Shown here: positions 36,782 to 45,968 of the stretch, one piece after another
How positions within the stretch are numbered: the first letter of the stretch is position 1
How the letters are laid out: the number at the start of each line of letters is the position of its first letter
Origin: Moraxella osloensis
Lineage (GTDB): Bacteria; Pseudomonadota; Gammaproteobacteria; Pseudomonadales; Moraxellaceae
Reading direction: 5' to 3'
NCBI RefSeq assembly: GCF_009867135.1
Contig: NZ_CP047226.1
Coordinates: forward strand, 2,232,001 to 2,296,000
DNA: 64,000 bases
Translations under genes and position numbers: made by a program
The notes under the pieces: generated by a model
Databases searched by the model: none
What the model was told of the DNA's origin: nothing
Seen by the model: only the letters and a program-made list of their open reading frames with translations

Positions 36782-37552
36782 ATGCGTCTAGTTCCTCATG
36801 CTTCACTTTATTTAATGACAGGTCTGGCAATGGCTAGTGTCGTCGTTGTCACAGGCTGTAGCAAAAATCCTGAAGCCGAAATTTCGTCAACCTCTGTTCC
36901 CACCAGTGCGGAAGTAAGTAATAATCAAGTAAGTACGGATGAAAAGCTCGGTACTAAATGGGGCGATGAAGTTGAGTCAAAAACCACTGGGGTGGATATT
37001 ACTCGTATGACTACTGATCCGATTGAAGAAGTCCAAGTGCATTATGCGAACAAAGATTTTAAAGGCAAATCATTAAATGATATCTCAATGCAAGCGGGAC
37101 AAATTCAGTTTACCATTGAAAGTGATAGTGGTGAGCGTTTGCCCTTATATCGTGCCGGTCAAAGCTATTATGTAGCAGGTAAAGCAGGACAAAGTTATCA
37201 ACTACACTATCGTAATAGTAGTGATAAAACTTATGAAATTGTTGCCAGTGTGGATGGCATCGATGTATTAGACGGTAGTAGTGCTTCACGCAGTAACTCA
37301 GGTTATGTACTACCCCCACATGATGATTTGACGATTGAAGGCTTTCGCAAAAGTGAGGATGCAGTAGCGTCTTTTACCTTTAGCACACCAAAAGACAGCT
37401 ACGCCAATCATAACGCTCAAGGTTCAATTGACAATACCGGCGTTATTGGAACAGTCGTGTATGAAATTGAGCCTATTGATTTGCCAAAACCAAAGAAAAC
37501 TTTTGCGCCAGAACCGACGACCAAACCCAATGCGTTTCCAGCTGATAAATAA
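36782..37552 (+). CDS. Putative lipoprotein of unknown function
   Basis: I do not recognise the family of this 256-residue protein. It has a lipoprotein signal peptide: MRLVPHASLYL, a hydrophobic core and a VTGC lipobox with Cys26, followed by a Ser/Thr-rich linker. The domain at about 85-240 is beta-rich (KGKSLNDISMQAGQIQFTIE, then GQSYYVAGKAGQSYQLHY). The C-terminus is Pro/Lys-rich (KPKKTFAPEPTTKPNAF), as in cell-envelope spacers. Outer-membrane anchoring is inferred from Ser after the Cys. It has its own promoter and terminator. Confidence 0.8.
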   Translation: MRLVPHASLYLMTGLAMASVVVVTGCSKNPEAEISSTSVPTSAEVSNNQVSTDEKLGTKWGDEVESKTTGVDITRMTTDPIEEVQVHYANKDFKGKSLNDISMQAGQIQFTIESDSGERLPLYRAGQSYYVAGKAGQSYQLHYRNSSDKTYEIVASVDGIDVLDGSSASRSNSGYVLPPHDDLTIEGFRKSEDAVASFTFSTPKDSYANHNAQGSIDNTGVIGTVVYEIEPIDLPKPKKTFAPEPTTKPNAFPADK

Positions 37553-37571
37553 TAAACTGATAAATAAGAAA
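37542..37571. repeat. 15-bp tandem duplication across the lipoprotein stop codon
   Basis: CTGATAAATAATAAA (37542-37556) is followed by CTGATAAATAAGAAA (37557-37571), one mismatch. The first copy contains the last codons and the stop of the lipoprotein gene, as in the lpd array. Confidence 0.85.
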
Positions 37572-37573
37572 AA

Positions 37574-37600
37574 AAACCCCAATATCTCATTGGGGTTTTT
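37574..37600. terminator. Bidirectional terminator between lipoprotein gene and nfuA
   Basis: AAACCCCAAT and ATTGGGGTTT form a 10-bp stem with a 5-base loop, with A-rich and T-rich flanks. It can serve both converging genes. Confidence 0.88.
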
Positions 37601-37632
37601 CGTATCTATGCGTATTTATGATAGATAACGAA

Positions 37633-38250
37633 TTACTTATAAAACGCATTGGCAGTATAAGTATGGTCAGTCTCATCAATCACTTGGGTCAATTCTGGTA
37701 TTTGCTGTTTTAGCGAAACTTCAACCCCTTGTTTTAGCGTCATATCAACTGCAGAGCAGCCCTGACAGCCGCCGCCAAATTTGAGCACGGCGGTGATACC
37801 AACCCCTTCTTCATGTACCAAATCCACCAATTGCACGTTACCCCCATGCGCCGCTAGATTTGGATTGATTTCTGAAGACAACACGTAATTGATACGCTCC
37901 TCTAGGCTCGCATTTTCACCCAGTTTTGGCACTTTTGAGTTGGGCGCACGAAATGTCAATTGCCCACCAAAACGGTCTTTATTGTAATCAATCACTGCAT
38001 CTTCAAGATAAGGAATAGATGGGGTGTCTATATAAGCGGTGAATGTATCATAATCCAATTTTAAATCGTCAGGATTGTGTTCATTTGGCTGGCTATATGA
38101 CATACAGCATTCTGCTCGCGGCGTGCCTGGATGTTCAACAAAAATACGCACGCCGATGCCGTCAGTATTTTGTTTTGCCAACAACTCAGTCAGATAGCCT
38201 TGCGCTGAATCGGTAATTTTGATATTTGTGGTTTTTGCTGTATCGCTCAT
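37633..38250 (-). CDS. nfuA: Fe/S biogenesis protein NfuA
   Basis: Carrier that receives an Fe-S cluster and passes it to target proteins, important under oxidative stress or iron limitation. The 205 residues show the degenerate A-type N-terminal domain (ITDSAQGYLTELLAKQNTDG to SYSQPNEHNPDD) and the C-terminal Nfu domain with LAAHGGNVQLVDL and the cluster-binding CxxC in GGGCQGCSAVDMTLKQGVE. Length is close to E. coli (191). GGGTGA lies before the ATG. Confidence 0.95.
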   Translation of the reverse strand: MSDTAKTTNIKITDSAQGYLTELLAKQNTDGIGVRIFVEHPGTPRAECCMSYSQPNEHNPDDLKLDYDTFTAYIDTPSIPYLEDAVIDYNKDRFGGQLTFRAPNSKVPKLGENASLEERINYVLSSEINPNLAAHGGNVQLVDLVHEEGVGITAVLKFGGGCQGCSAVDMTLKQGVEVSLKQQIPELTQVIDETDHTYTANAFYK

Positions 38251-38396
38251 ATGTCACCCTAGCTTGTCATCAATTTTTACCCATATTTTAGCATAAACTT
38301 GAGTAATTTACTGGGATTTTATTGGGGGTCGTTGTTTGGCTTATCAAGCGTCGTCACAATATTTTTTAGTCAAGCTAAAACTTGAATCTAGCCACT

Positions 38397-38499
38397 ATCT
38401 TTAACCAAAAATCTTTAACCAAAAATAACTTGGCATTGGTTGAAAGTTTAGGCAAGATAGTTAAAAAAACATGCTTTATCACCGAACTTTATCACCAAA
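38397..38499. repeat. Two short tandem duplications upstream of nadM
   Basis: ATCTTTAACCAAAA is repeated at 38397-38410 and 38411-38424. CTTTATCACCGAA (38474-38486) is followed by CTTTATCACCAAA (38487-38499), one mismatch. Both lie in the non-coding leader before the chosen nadM start. Confidence 0.85.
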
Positions 38500-38548
38500 A
38501 CGCTATTGGATAGACCGAGGGCGTTATCATTCGCAAGGAGTTTGCGTC

Positions 38549-39652
38549 ATGCCAAATAAAACGACTGACACTATCATGGTTGCTAAAAACGACGTTACCG
38601 AAGATAAAGGGCGTTTTAGCACACCCAAAAATAAAATAGGTTATCAATATGATTATTTGGTATTTATCGGACGTTTTCAGCCGTTTCACTTAGGTCATAA
38701 ATCGGTTGTCGATGAAGCATTAAAGCTTGCTGAAAATGTGATTATGCTAATCGGCTCTGCCAATTTGCCAAGTAGTATCCGCAATAGCTTTAGTGTCGAA
38801 GCGCGTAGCCAAATGATTTTGGGCGCCTTTGACAAAAAAGATGCCAAACGCATACATTGTGTCGGTTTGGATGATGCCTTATACAATGACACAAAATGGC
38901 TTCAATACGTGCAGCAGTGCGTGAAGTCGGTTACCGGCGACTTAAACGCCAATATTGGTCTAATTGGACATTCAAAAGACAGCTCATCGTATTACTTGTC
39001 ACTTTTTCCAAATTGGCAGTCGGTGGCGGTGCCCAATTTTCATGAGTTGTCTGCCACGCCGATTCGCGAGGGCTTTTTGCTGGGTGCCGATCCGCTAACC
39101 GACGCGGTACCGCAATCGACAACCGATGTCATGAAGGCATTTAAAAAGACCGAAGCATTTAAACGCCTACACGAAGAGGCTGGCTTCATTGATAAATACA
39201 AAAAACAATGGGAATCAAGCCCCTACCCACCCACCTTTATGACGGTTGATGCCGTGGTCATTCAATCAGGACACATCTTGTTGGTGGAGCGTCGTGGTAT
39301 GCCAGGTCAAGGGCTATGGGCATTGCCTGGTGGCTTTATTGACCCTAAAGAGACGCTATTTGACGCCTGTATTCGTGAGCTACGTGAAGAGACTCGGTTA
39401 AAAGTGCCTGAAGCGGTTCTGCGCGGCTCACGCCATAGTCAACACACCTTTGATGACCCGTATCGCTCGGCTCGTGGGCGTACCATCACCCAAGCGTTTT
39501 ACTTTGTGCTCAAAAACGACCCCAAAGGCTTACCGTCGGTGAAAGGTGGCGATGATGCCAAAAAAGCGTTTTGGCTACCCTTGGCTGAATTAAAAGCCGA
39601 TAAACTGTTTGAAGACCATTATGCCATTATTTGTAAAATGGTGGGTCTCTGA
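38549..39652 (+). CDS. nadM: Bifunctional NMN adenylyltransferase / Nudix hydrolase
   Basis: The N-terminal domain forms NAD from NMN and ATP: GRFQPFHLGHKSVVDEA with the HxGH motif, and SANLPSSIRNSFS with the later RSQM block. The C-terminal domain is a Nudix hydrolase (box from GGFIDPKETLFDACIREL to REETRLKV), which in homologues acts on ADP-ribose-like compounds. Translation is placed at the ATG at 38549 because AAGGAG lies 8 bases upstream, giving 367 residues; the frame is open further upstream through duplicated leader DNA. It is followed by nadV, its metabolic partner. Confidence 0.93.
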   Translation: MPNKTTDTIMVAKNDVTEDKGRFSTPKNKIGYQYDYLVFIGRFQPFHLGHKSVVDEALKLAENVIMLIGSANLPSSIRNSFSVEARSQMILGAFDKKDAKRIHCVGLDDALYNDTKWLQYVQQCVKSVTGDLNANIGLIGHSKDSSSYYLSLFPNWQSVAVPNFHELSATPIREGFLLGADPLTDAVPQSTTDVMKAFKKTEAFKRLHEEAGFIDKYKKQWESSPYPPTFMTVDAVVIQSGHILLVERRGMPGQGLWALPGGFIDPKETLFDACIRELREETRLKVPEAVLRGSRHSQHTFDDPYRSARGRTITQAFYFVLKNDPKGLPSVKGGDDAKKAFWLPLAELKADKLFEDHYAIICKMVGL

Positions 39653-39720
39653 TTTTTTCCCACCAAACTGATAGACGGTTTGGTTTAACCTGCGCAAGCA
39701 ATCACCAGAGGAGTTCTGTG

Positions 39721-41127
39721 ATGTTTAGTCAAAATTTTGACAATTTTATTTTAAATACCGATAGCTATAAGACGTCGCATTGGCTGCAGTACCCGCCAAA
39801 TACCGAGTACGTATCTAGCTATATTGAAGCGCGTGGCGGCAACAGCAACTTTGAAAATGTGCTATTTTTTGGTCTACAAGCTTTTTTAAAACAGTATCTT
39901 ACCAAACCGATTACCGACGCTGATATAGAAGAAGCCAAAGTGCTACTTGCGGCTCATGGCGTACCGTTTAATGAAGCAGGCTGGCGACAATTAGTCGCCA
40001 AACATGGCGGTCTTTTACCACTTCGCATTCAGGCGATACCAGAAGGCATGGTGGTACCAACGGGTCAAGTATTGTGTCAGGTGGTGAATACCGACCCTGA
40101 GTTTTACTGGTTGACAAGCTATATCGAAACTGCGCTATTGCGCGCTATTTGGTATCCTAGCACTGTGGCAAGCCTTTCTTATTATTGTAAACAAATCATC
40201 AAAGCAGGCTTGGAAAAATCGGCTGATAACTTAAATAATCTACCGTTTAAATTGCATGATTTTGGCGCCCGTGGGGTGTCTAGCCTTGAATCAGCTGCGC
40301 TTGGCGCTCTTGCGCACTTGGTAAATTTTTCCGGTACGGATACCTTAAGCGCGATTGTGGCTGCCAATCGTTGGTATGGTATGCAAAATGACATGACTGC
40401 TTTTTCCATTCCCGCAGCAGAACATAGCACCATGACCACTTGGGGTCGTGAGCATGAAGCGGATGCCTATGGCAATATGATTGCCAAATTTGGCGGTGAA
40501 GGTAAAACTTTTGCAGTGGTGAGTGATAGCTATGACTTATGGAATGCCATTGATAATATCTGGGGTGGTGAGCTAAAAGAAAAAGTAGTGCAAACAGGCG
40601 GCACGTTGGTCATTCGTCCTGATAGTGGCGATCCGATTAAAGTGGTGCGTGAAGCCCTGCAGCGCCTTGCAGCAAAATTTGGCACTACCACCAACTCAAA
40701 AGGCTATAAATTACTGCCAAGCTATGTGCGACTCATCCAAGGGGATGGTATTAATCCCACTAGCATGGGTAAAATTATTGATGCGGTGATTAAAGCCGGG
40801 TTTAGTAGTGACAATATCACCTTTGGGATGGGTGGCGGACTACTGCAACAAGTCAACCGCGATACCTTGAATTTTGCCATGAAGACTAGCAGCGCACGGG
40901 TGGACGGTTTTTGGCGAGACGTGTATAAAGACCCGATTACCAGTGTGAGCAAACGCAGCAAACGCGGGCGTTTAGCCTTGGTCAAACATCAGGGTAGTTA
41001 TATGACGCTGCGTGAAGATGAGCTTGCTGAGCAAAATAATTTGTTGCAAGATGTATTTTTGAACGGTGATTTATTAGTTGATGATACACTGACTGCGATT
41101 CGTCAACGCTCGTCCGTAAAATCATAA
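39721..41127 (+). CDS. nadV: Nicotinamide phosphoribosyltransferase NadV
   Basis: Makes NMN from nicotinamide and PRPP, so that NadM can convert NMN to NAD in a two-step salvage route. The 468 residues match bacterial NadV/Nampt: NTDSYKTSHWLQYPPNT, HDFGARGVSSLESAALG, SGTDTLSAIVAA, EHSTMTTWGREHE, VVSDSYDLWNA, VIRPDSGDP and GDGINPTSM, with FGMGGGLLQQVNRDT near the end. An in-frame GTG precedes the ATG, but GAGGAG is 7 bases before the ATG. The gene is 68 bases after nadM. Confidence 0.95.
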   Translation: MFSQNFDNFILNTDSYKTSHWLQYPPNTEYVSSYIEARGGNSNFENVLFFGLQAFLKQYLTKPITDADIEEAKVLLAAHGVPFNEAGWRQLVAKHGGLLPLRIQAIPEGMVVPTGQVLCQVVNTDPEFYWLTSYIETALLRAIWYPSTVASLSYYCKQIIKAGLEKSADNLNNLPFKLHDFGARGVSSLESAALGALAHLVNFSGTDTLSAIVAANRWYGMQNDMTAFSIPAAEHSTMTTWGREHEADAYGNMIAKFGGEGKTFAVVSDSYDLWNAIDNIWGGELKEKVVQTGGTLVIRPDSGDPIKVVREALQRLAAKFGTTTNSKGYKLLPSYVRLIQGDGINPTSMGKIIDAVIKAGFSSDNITFGMGGGLLQQVNRDTLNFAMKTSSARVDGFWRDVYKDPITSVSKRSKRGRLALVKHQGSYMTLREDELAEQNNLLQDVFLNGDLLVDDTLTAIRQRSSVKS

Positions 41128-41149
41128 TTTAACTTGTCGCAATCTCAAC

Positions 41150-41175
41150 AGCCGTCTTAATCGGACGGCTTTTTA
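41150..41175 (+). terminator. Intrinsic terminator after nadV
   Basis: AGCCGTC and GACGGCT form a 7-bp stem with a 7-base loop, followed by five T. It lies between the convergent nadV and coaE stops and works only on the plus strand. Confidence 0.82.
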
Positions 41176-41184
41176 TCTTTAGCG

Positions 41185-41793
41185 CTAATTAACCCCTGCC
41201 ATTGCCAAATATTTTTGATGCAACTGTTCAAGTTTTAAATACAAATCGTCTAAGCTACCGTTGTTATCGACAATGTCATCGGCTTGTCTGAGTCTGTCAT
41301 GACGCGACAGTTGATTCGCCATGATATTTTGAATACGTTCAGGCGTTTGACCATCCCGTTGACTGGCGCGCTCAATCTGCAGGGATTCATGACTATCGAC
41401 CACCAATATTCGATCACACAGATTGGCTAACCCTGCTTCGGAGGCTTCTAATAGTAAGGGTGCTACCAAAATTACATAGGGCGACTGTGCAGTTGCTAGT
41501 AATTCTTTGGCACGGCTGCGAATGGCAGGATGGGTAATTTGTTCCAAATCCATTAACGCTTGCGCACTGCCAAATACATGCTCTCGCATGGCACGGCGAT
41601 TAAGCTCGCCTGCCTCATCAATCACCCAGTCACCAAATTTGGCGACAATTTTTTTTAGTGTTGGCGAACCTTTGGCAACGACTTCACGTGCCAATACATC
41701 TGCATCAATAATGACAATTCCATGCGCATCGAACCAACGGCTCACTTGTGATTTACCACTACCGATGCCACCTGTAAGCCCAACTACCAACAT
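41185..41793 (-). CDS. coaE: Dephospho-CoA kinase
   Basis: Last enzyme of CoA synthesis, phosphorylating dephospho-CoA. Although the frame is open upstream, the ATG at 41793 has GGAGG seven bases before it and begins MLVVGLTGGIGSGKS, the P-loop expected at the N-terminus. The 202 residues also show IDADVLAREVV, VLVAPLLLEA and RDGQTPERIQNIMANQLS. pilD ends 44 bases upstream, a pilD-coaE pairing that is common in gammaproteobacteria. Confidence 0.95.
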   Translation of the reverse strand: MLVVGLTGGIGSGKSQVSRWFDAHGIVIIDADVLAREVVAKGSPTLKKIVAKFGDWVIDEAGELNRRAMREHVFGSAQALMDLEQITHPAIRSRAKELLATAQSPYVILVAPLLLEASEAGLANLCDRILVVDSHESLQIERASQRDGQTPERIQNIMANQLSRHDRLRQADDIVDNNGSLDDLYLKLEQLHQKYLAMAGVN

Positions 41794-41837
41794 CGCAATC
41801 CCTCCTTGATTCACACATAATCGACCCATATATGACG

Positions 41838-42713
41838 TCATGACATTTTGCCTAGATACCACGACATTATTGATTGCCCATACAAAAGTGCTATCATGCC
41901 AGCAATGGCGATATAGGGTCCAAATGCAAAAGGTTTACTCTCACCTGAGCGCTTCATCAATATTACACCCACAACCGAGCCGACAAACGCAGATAAAAGC
42001 ACAATTAAGGGTAGCATCAAAGGCCCTAGCCAAGCCCCCAAAGCCGCTAATAATTTAAAATCGCCATGCCCCATCCCGTGCTTGCCCGTAATCAGCAAAA
42101 ACAGTTGATAGACAATCCACAGGCATAAAAACCCAAACACATAGCCAAAAATAGCCGCTGTGGGACTGACAAACAAGCCAAAGGCATTGACGAATAATCC
42201 TAATCCCGCTAACGGCAATGTAAATCGGTCAGGCAACAATTGGGTATCAAAATCAATGCCTGTCAAAGCCACTAATGTCCATGTGAGTGCTAATCCTGCC
42301 AGCGCTTGCCAAGTAACACCAAATTTCATCACCACCAACACAGACAAAATAGCGGTGATGATTTCTACAAGCGGATAACGATAACTAATGGCGTTATGAC
42401 ACTGACTACATTTTCCTTTTAGCAGTAGCCAGCTAATAACAGGCATATTTTCAAACCAACGTATTGGATGCCCACAATGCGGGCAACGAGAGGCAGGACG
42501 GCTTAAGGTCATGGATTCATGATTATCAATAACGGTTTCTGGATGCAGCAATAGCTGGCATTCGTTCTTCCACTGCTGCTCCATCATTAACGGCGTGCGA
42601 TAAATCACCACATTGAGAAAACTACCCACACACAAGCCCAATAAAGCTACGATAATCAACGTCAGCCATTGTGACTGTTGTAGTAACAAAATAAAATCTG
42701 AAAAAATCCCCAT
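41838..42713 (-). CDS. pilD: Prepilin peptidase / N-methyltransferase PilD
   Basis: Inner-membrane aspartyl protease that cleaves and N-methylates type IV pilins. The 291 residues have an N-terminal TM helix ending GLCVGSFLNVVIYRTP, the cytoplasmic zinc domain with CPHCGHPIRWFENMPVISW and CSQCHNAISYRYP, and the catalytic aspartates in ALTGIDFDTQLLPD and GHGDFKLLAALGAWLG. About eight TM segments are visible. It follows pilC by 5 bases. Confidence 0.95.
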   Translation of the reverse strand: MGIFSDFILLLQQSQWLTLIIVALLGLCVGSFLNVVIYRTPLMMEQQWKNECQLLLHPETVIDNHESMTLSRPASRCPHCGHPIRWFENMPVISWLLLKGKCSQCHNAISYRYPLVEIITAILSVLVVMKFGVTWQALAGLALTWTLVALTGIDFDTQLLPDRFTLPLAGLGLFVNAFGLFVSPTAAIFGYVFGFLCLWIVYQLFLLITGKHGMGHGDFKLLAALGAWLGPLMLPLIVLLSAFVGSVVGVILMKRSGESKPFAFGPYIAIAGMIALLYGQSIMSWYLGKMS

Positions 42714-42718
42714 CGTAT

Positions 42719-43942
42719 TTAGCCCACCACCGAGCCCATTTGGAAAATTGGTAGATACATGGCAATCACCAGACCCCCTACCAGCACCCCCAAAATAGCC
42801 ATAATCATCGGTTCCATCAGACTTGTTAACCCGTCTACGGCGTTATCCACTTCGTTTTCATAATAAGTCGCCACTTTATCAAGCATCTCCTCTAGACTAC
42901 CTGACTCTTCACCAATACCGACCATTTGGATCGCCATACTGGGAAAAAGATTGGTAGAGCGCATCGAAAACTGCAATTGTTGACCCGTCGCAACATCGCC
43001 TTTGATTTTTTGCGTGGCATTATAAAATACCACATTATTGGTTGCCCCAGCGGTTGAATCTAACGCATCAATCAGCGGCACACCTGCGGCAAAAGTGGTA
43101 GATAAAGTGCGGGAAAAACGCGCAACCACCGCTTGGTAAGCAATATTGCCAAAGATTGGCAATTTTAAGGTCAGTCGGTCTAAAAAATCATTAAAGGGCT
43201 TGCTACGTTTTTTAGCTTCAGAAAAGCCAACAACAGCGCCTGCAATGCTAAATAGCAATAACCACCACCATTTTTGCATCCACTCCGACATATTGACCAC
43301 CATTTGGGTAAACGCAGGTAATTCTGCGCCAAATGAATTGAATAAATCAGCAAATACCGGTACCACTTTGACCAACAAAATAATGGTAACGATAATCGCA
43401 ACCACGATAACCGCAATCGGGTATTTCAAAGCTTTTTTAATTTTTGCTTTTAGTAGCTCGCTTTTTTCTTTGTACGTCGCGACACGCTCAAGCATAGTTT
43501 CAAGTGCCCCTGATTGCTCACCTGCCTCTACCAATGAACAAAACAGGTCATCAAAATATCTGGGATGTTTGCGCAGCGCAGCAGCAAAGGTGCTACCTGA
43601 TTCCACTTCTGATTTGACACTAAGCACCAACTCTTTCATTGAGGGGTTATCAAGCGCATCTGCAACGATTTCAAACGACTGAGTAAGGGGAACGCCCGCT
43701 TTCATCATTGTAGCCAACTGCCGCACAAAGATAGCAATATCGATTGCCTTGATGCTTTTTTTCATTTGAAAAATAGGCTTGGGTTTTTTCTTAATCGTCT
43801 TGACTTTGATGCCTTGCTTGCGTAGTTGCGCTTTTGCCAGCTCAATATTGCGGCTGGTAGTTTCGCCTTTGACTTTTTCGCCACGGCGATTGACCCCATC
43901 ATAGACAAAGTCTAATAACATTTCTGTTTGGACTTTTGCCAT
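42719..43942 (-). CDS. pilC: Type IV pilus inner-membrane platform protein PilC
   Basis: Polytopic platform protein that couples the PilB ATPase to pilin polymerisation. The 407 residues consist of a basic N-terminal segment (RRGEKVKGETTSRN) and two GspF domains, with FVRQLATMMKAGVPLTQSFEIV in the first and FSRTLSTTFAAGVPLIDAL in the second. TM segments lie at about 175-195, 225-245 and 380-400. EESGSLEEMLDKVATYYE is a conserved GspF block. Confidence 0.95.
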   Translation of the reverse strand: MAKVQTEMLLDFVYDGVNRRGEKVKGETTSRNIELAKAQLRKQGIKVKTIKKKPKPIFQMKKSIKAIDIAIFVRQLATMMKAGVPLTQSFEIVADALDNPSMKELVLSVKSEVESGSTFAAALRKHPRYFDDLFCSLVEAGEQSGALETMLERVATYKEKSELLKAKIKKALKYPIAVIVVAIIVTIILLVKVVPVFADLFNSFGAELPAFTQMVVNMSEWMQKWWWLLLFSIAGAVVGFSEAKKRSKPFNDFLDRLTLKLPIFGNIAYQAVVARFSRTLSTTFAAGVPLIDALDSTAGATNNVVFYNATQKIKGDVATGQQLQFSMRSTNLFPSMAIQMVGIGEESGSLEEMLDKVATYYENEVDNAVDGLTSLMEPMIMAILGVLVGGLVIAMYLPIFQMGSVVG

Positions 43943-43998
43943 ACCCTTAACCCCTTACTATCTCAACTAATCTTCAATAAAGACGGATAAAAAACGCA

Positions 43999-45705
43999 CT
44001 ATTCGCTAGTAACACGATACATCTCTTGGATACTGGTCGTGCCTTTTAGAACCTTTAAAATACCTGAGCGCCTTAAATCCCTAAACCCTTGCTTTAAAGC
44101 AGCGCCTTTAATCTCAATAGCGTTGCCGTCTTCCATAATAATTCGGGCAATCTCTGGTGTTACTTTCATCACTTCATAAATACCAACACGTCCTTTATAG
44201 CCATCACGGCATTCAGCGCAGCCAACGGGCTCATAAATGACATTGCTGGGATCTGCCAAATCTTCTTCAGTAAAGCCCATTTCAAGCAAGCTATTTTTTG
44301 GTACATCTGTCGGTTTTTTGCAGGATTTACATAGGCGACGTGCTAAGCGCTGTGCGATTACCAAATTGACTGAGGTGGCAATGTTAAAAGATGCCACACC
44401 CATATTCCGCAGACGCGTTAAGGTTTCTGGCGCTGAGTTGGTATGCAAGGTTGACAGTACCATATGCCCTGTTTGGGCAGCTTTGACAGCAATTTCAGCG
44501 GTTTCCAAGTCACGAATCTCACCGACCATTACAATATCAGGGTCTTGACGCAAGAATGATTTGAGCGCACTGGCAAAGGTCAAGCCAACTTTATTGTTCA
44601 CATTGACCTGATTGATGCCTTCAAGGTTAATTTCAACGGGATCTTCTGCGGTGGAGATATTGGTCTCAACTGTGTTTAAGATATTAAGACCCGTATACAA
44701 GGAGACGGTTTTACCCGAACCAGTAGGGCCGGTAATCAATAACATCCCTTGCGGTTTTGCCAGCGCATCCATAAATAGCTGCTTTTGGTCCGGCTCATAG
44801 CCGAGTGCATCAATACCTAGCATCGCTGATGATGGGTCTAAAATACGCAGTACGATTTTTTCACCAAATAAGGTTGGCAATGAGTTGACACGAAAATCAA
44901 TCGCCTTATCCTTGGAAATTTTTAATTTGATACGACCATCTTGCGGCACGCGGCGTTCAGAGATGTCCATTTGTGACATAACTTTCAGGCGGGCAGCAAT
45001 TTTACCTGCTAGCTGCGTCGGTGGATTTGCCATTTTTTGTAACACGCCATCAATACGAAAACGCACGCGATAAGATTTTTCATAGGGTTCAAAATGTAAG
45101 TCTGATGCGCCCATGGTAATGGCTTTGATGAGCATCTCATTAACGAACTTGACGACAGGCGCTTCATCATTGATATCTAAATGACTGGTGGCACTACTGT
45201 CTTCATCGGCGCGGGTTTCATCAAACTCCAACGCTTCCATATCATCAAAATCAGCTAAATTGGTGGTAGTAAAGATTTTTTCGATGAGTGATTTGATTTT
45301 GTGGTGTTCGGCAACCACTGTTTCTACGGTAAATCTTGTACCAAACCGCAGCGCGTCTAAAGCATCTACCCACGTTGGGTCGCTCATGGCAACAAATAAG
45401 CGGCTACCTCGTTGGAAAATCGGCAGAATATTAAATTCGCGAATAATTTTTTCATCAACCGCTTCTTTTGGAATATAGTTGACATTGATGGCATCCAAAT
45501 CAATGAGTGGGTCGCCAAATTCTCGCGAAATTACCCACGCTACCGCGTCAGCTTGCGCAAGCTTATTGTCAACCACATAGGCGATTAAATTTACTTTTTG
45601 CTGCTGCGATTCTGCTAATACTTTTTGCATTGCCTCTTCGCTAATTAGTCCTTCATGCACTAATCGCGAGGCAATGCCACCAAAACTAGGAAGGGATGCT
45701 GCCAT
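43999..45705 (-). CDS. pilB: Type IV pilus assembly ATPase PilB
   Basis: Cytoplasmic hexameric ATPase that powers pilus extension. The 568 residues have the N-terminal MshEN-type domain, the Walker A GPTGSGKTVSLYTGL at about 324-331, the Asp box, Walker B VMVGEIRDLETAEIAVKAA, the His box LSTLHTNSAPETLTRL and the tetracysteine zinc motif in CKSCKKP and CAECRDGYKGR. It heads pilB-pilC-pilD-coaE, transcribed away from tpiA. No pilA gene lies in this window. Confidence 0.96.
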   Translation of the reverse strand: MAASLPSFGGIASRLVHEGLISEEAMQKVLAESQQQKVNLIAYVVDNKLAQADAVAWVISREFGDPLIDLDAINVNYIPKEAVDEKIIREFNILPIFQRGSRLFVAMSDPTWVDALDALRFGTRFTVETVVAEHHKIKSLIEKIFTTTNLADFDDMEALEFDETRADEDSSATSHLDINDEAPVVKFVNEMLIKAITMGASDLHFEPYEKSYRVRFRIDGVLQKMANPPTQLAGKIAARLKVMSQMDISERRVPQDGRIKLKISKDKAIDFRVNSLPTLFGEKIVLRILDPSSAMLGIDALGYEPDQKQLFMDALAKPQGMLLITGPTGSGKTVSLYTGLNILNTVETNISTAEDPVEINLEGINQVNVNNKVGLTFASALKSFLRQDPDIVMVGEIRDLETAEIAVKAAQTGHMVLSTLHTNSAPETLTRLRNMGVASFNIATSVNLVIAQRLARRLCKSCKKPTDVPKNSLLEMGFTEEDLADPSNVIYEPVGCAECRDGYKGRVGIYEVMKVTPEIARIIMEDGNAIEIKGAALKQGFRDLRRSGILKVLKGTTSIQEMYRVTSE

Positions 45706-45908
45706 CGTTTTTCTCGTTTACTTAATATTGATTTAAATGGGCTAATATTTGTTAGTGTAAACTATTCATTTATATATTAACAAATCATTCTCGACAAATC
45801 CGTGAATTCAACGATAAATAATTTTTTATCGCATTTTATCTCCATCCATCAACCTTCATAAAACTGTTTTATACTTTATCCCTTCTGCAAACATCTCACT
45901 TTGCGTAA

Positions 45909-45925
45909 CCGAATAATTTATTCGG
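45909..45925. promoter_or_regulatory. 17-bp perfect palindrome (possible operator)
   Basis: CCGAATAA and TTATTCGG flank a single T, giving an exact inverted repeat. A TATAAT box starts 21 bases downstream on the plus strand. The form suits a dimeric repressor, but no specific regulator is recognised. Confidence 0.5.
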
Positions 45926-45968
45926 CAAATCGCGGCAATTGCTTATATAATACGTACCATTTTACGCC

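Noticed and set aside
38549-41127. Reading the NadM-NadV pair as a phage-type NAD reconstitution (anti-defence) module
   Set aside because: The genes have ordinary composition and context and fit the chromosomal salvage route known from Acinetobacter relatives; no phage genes are nearby.
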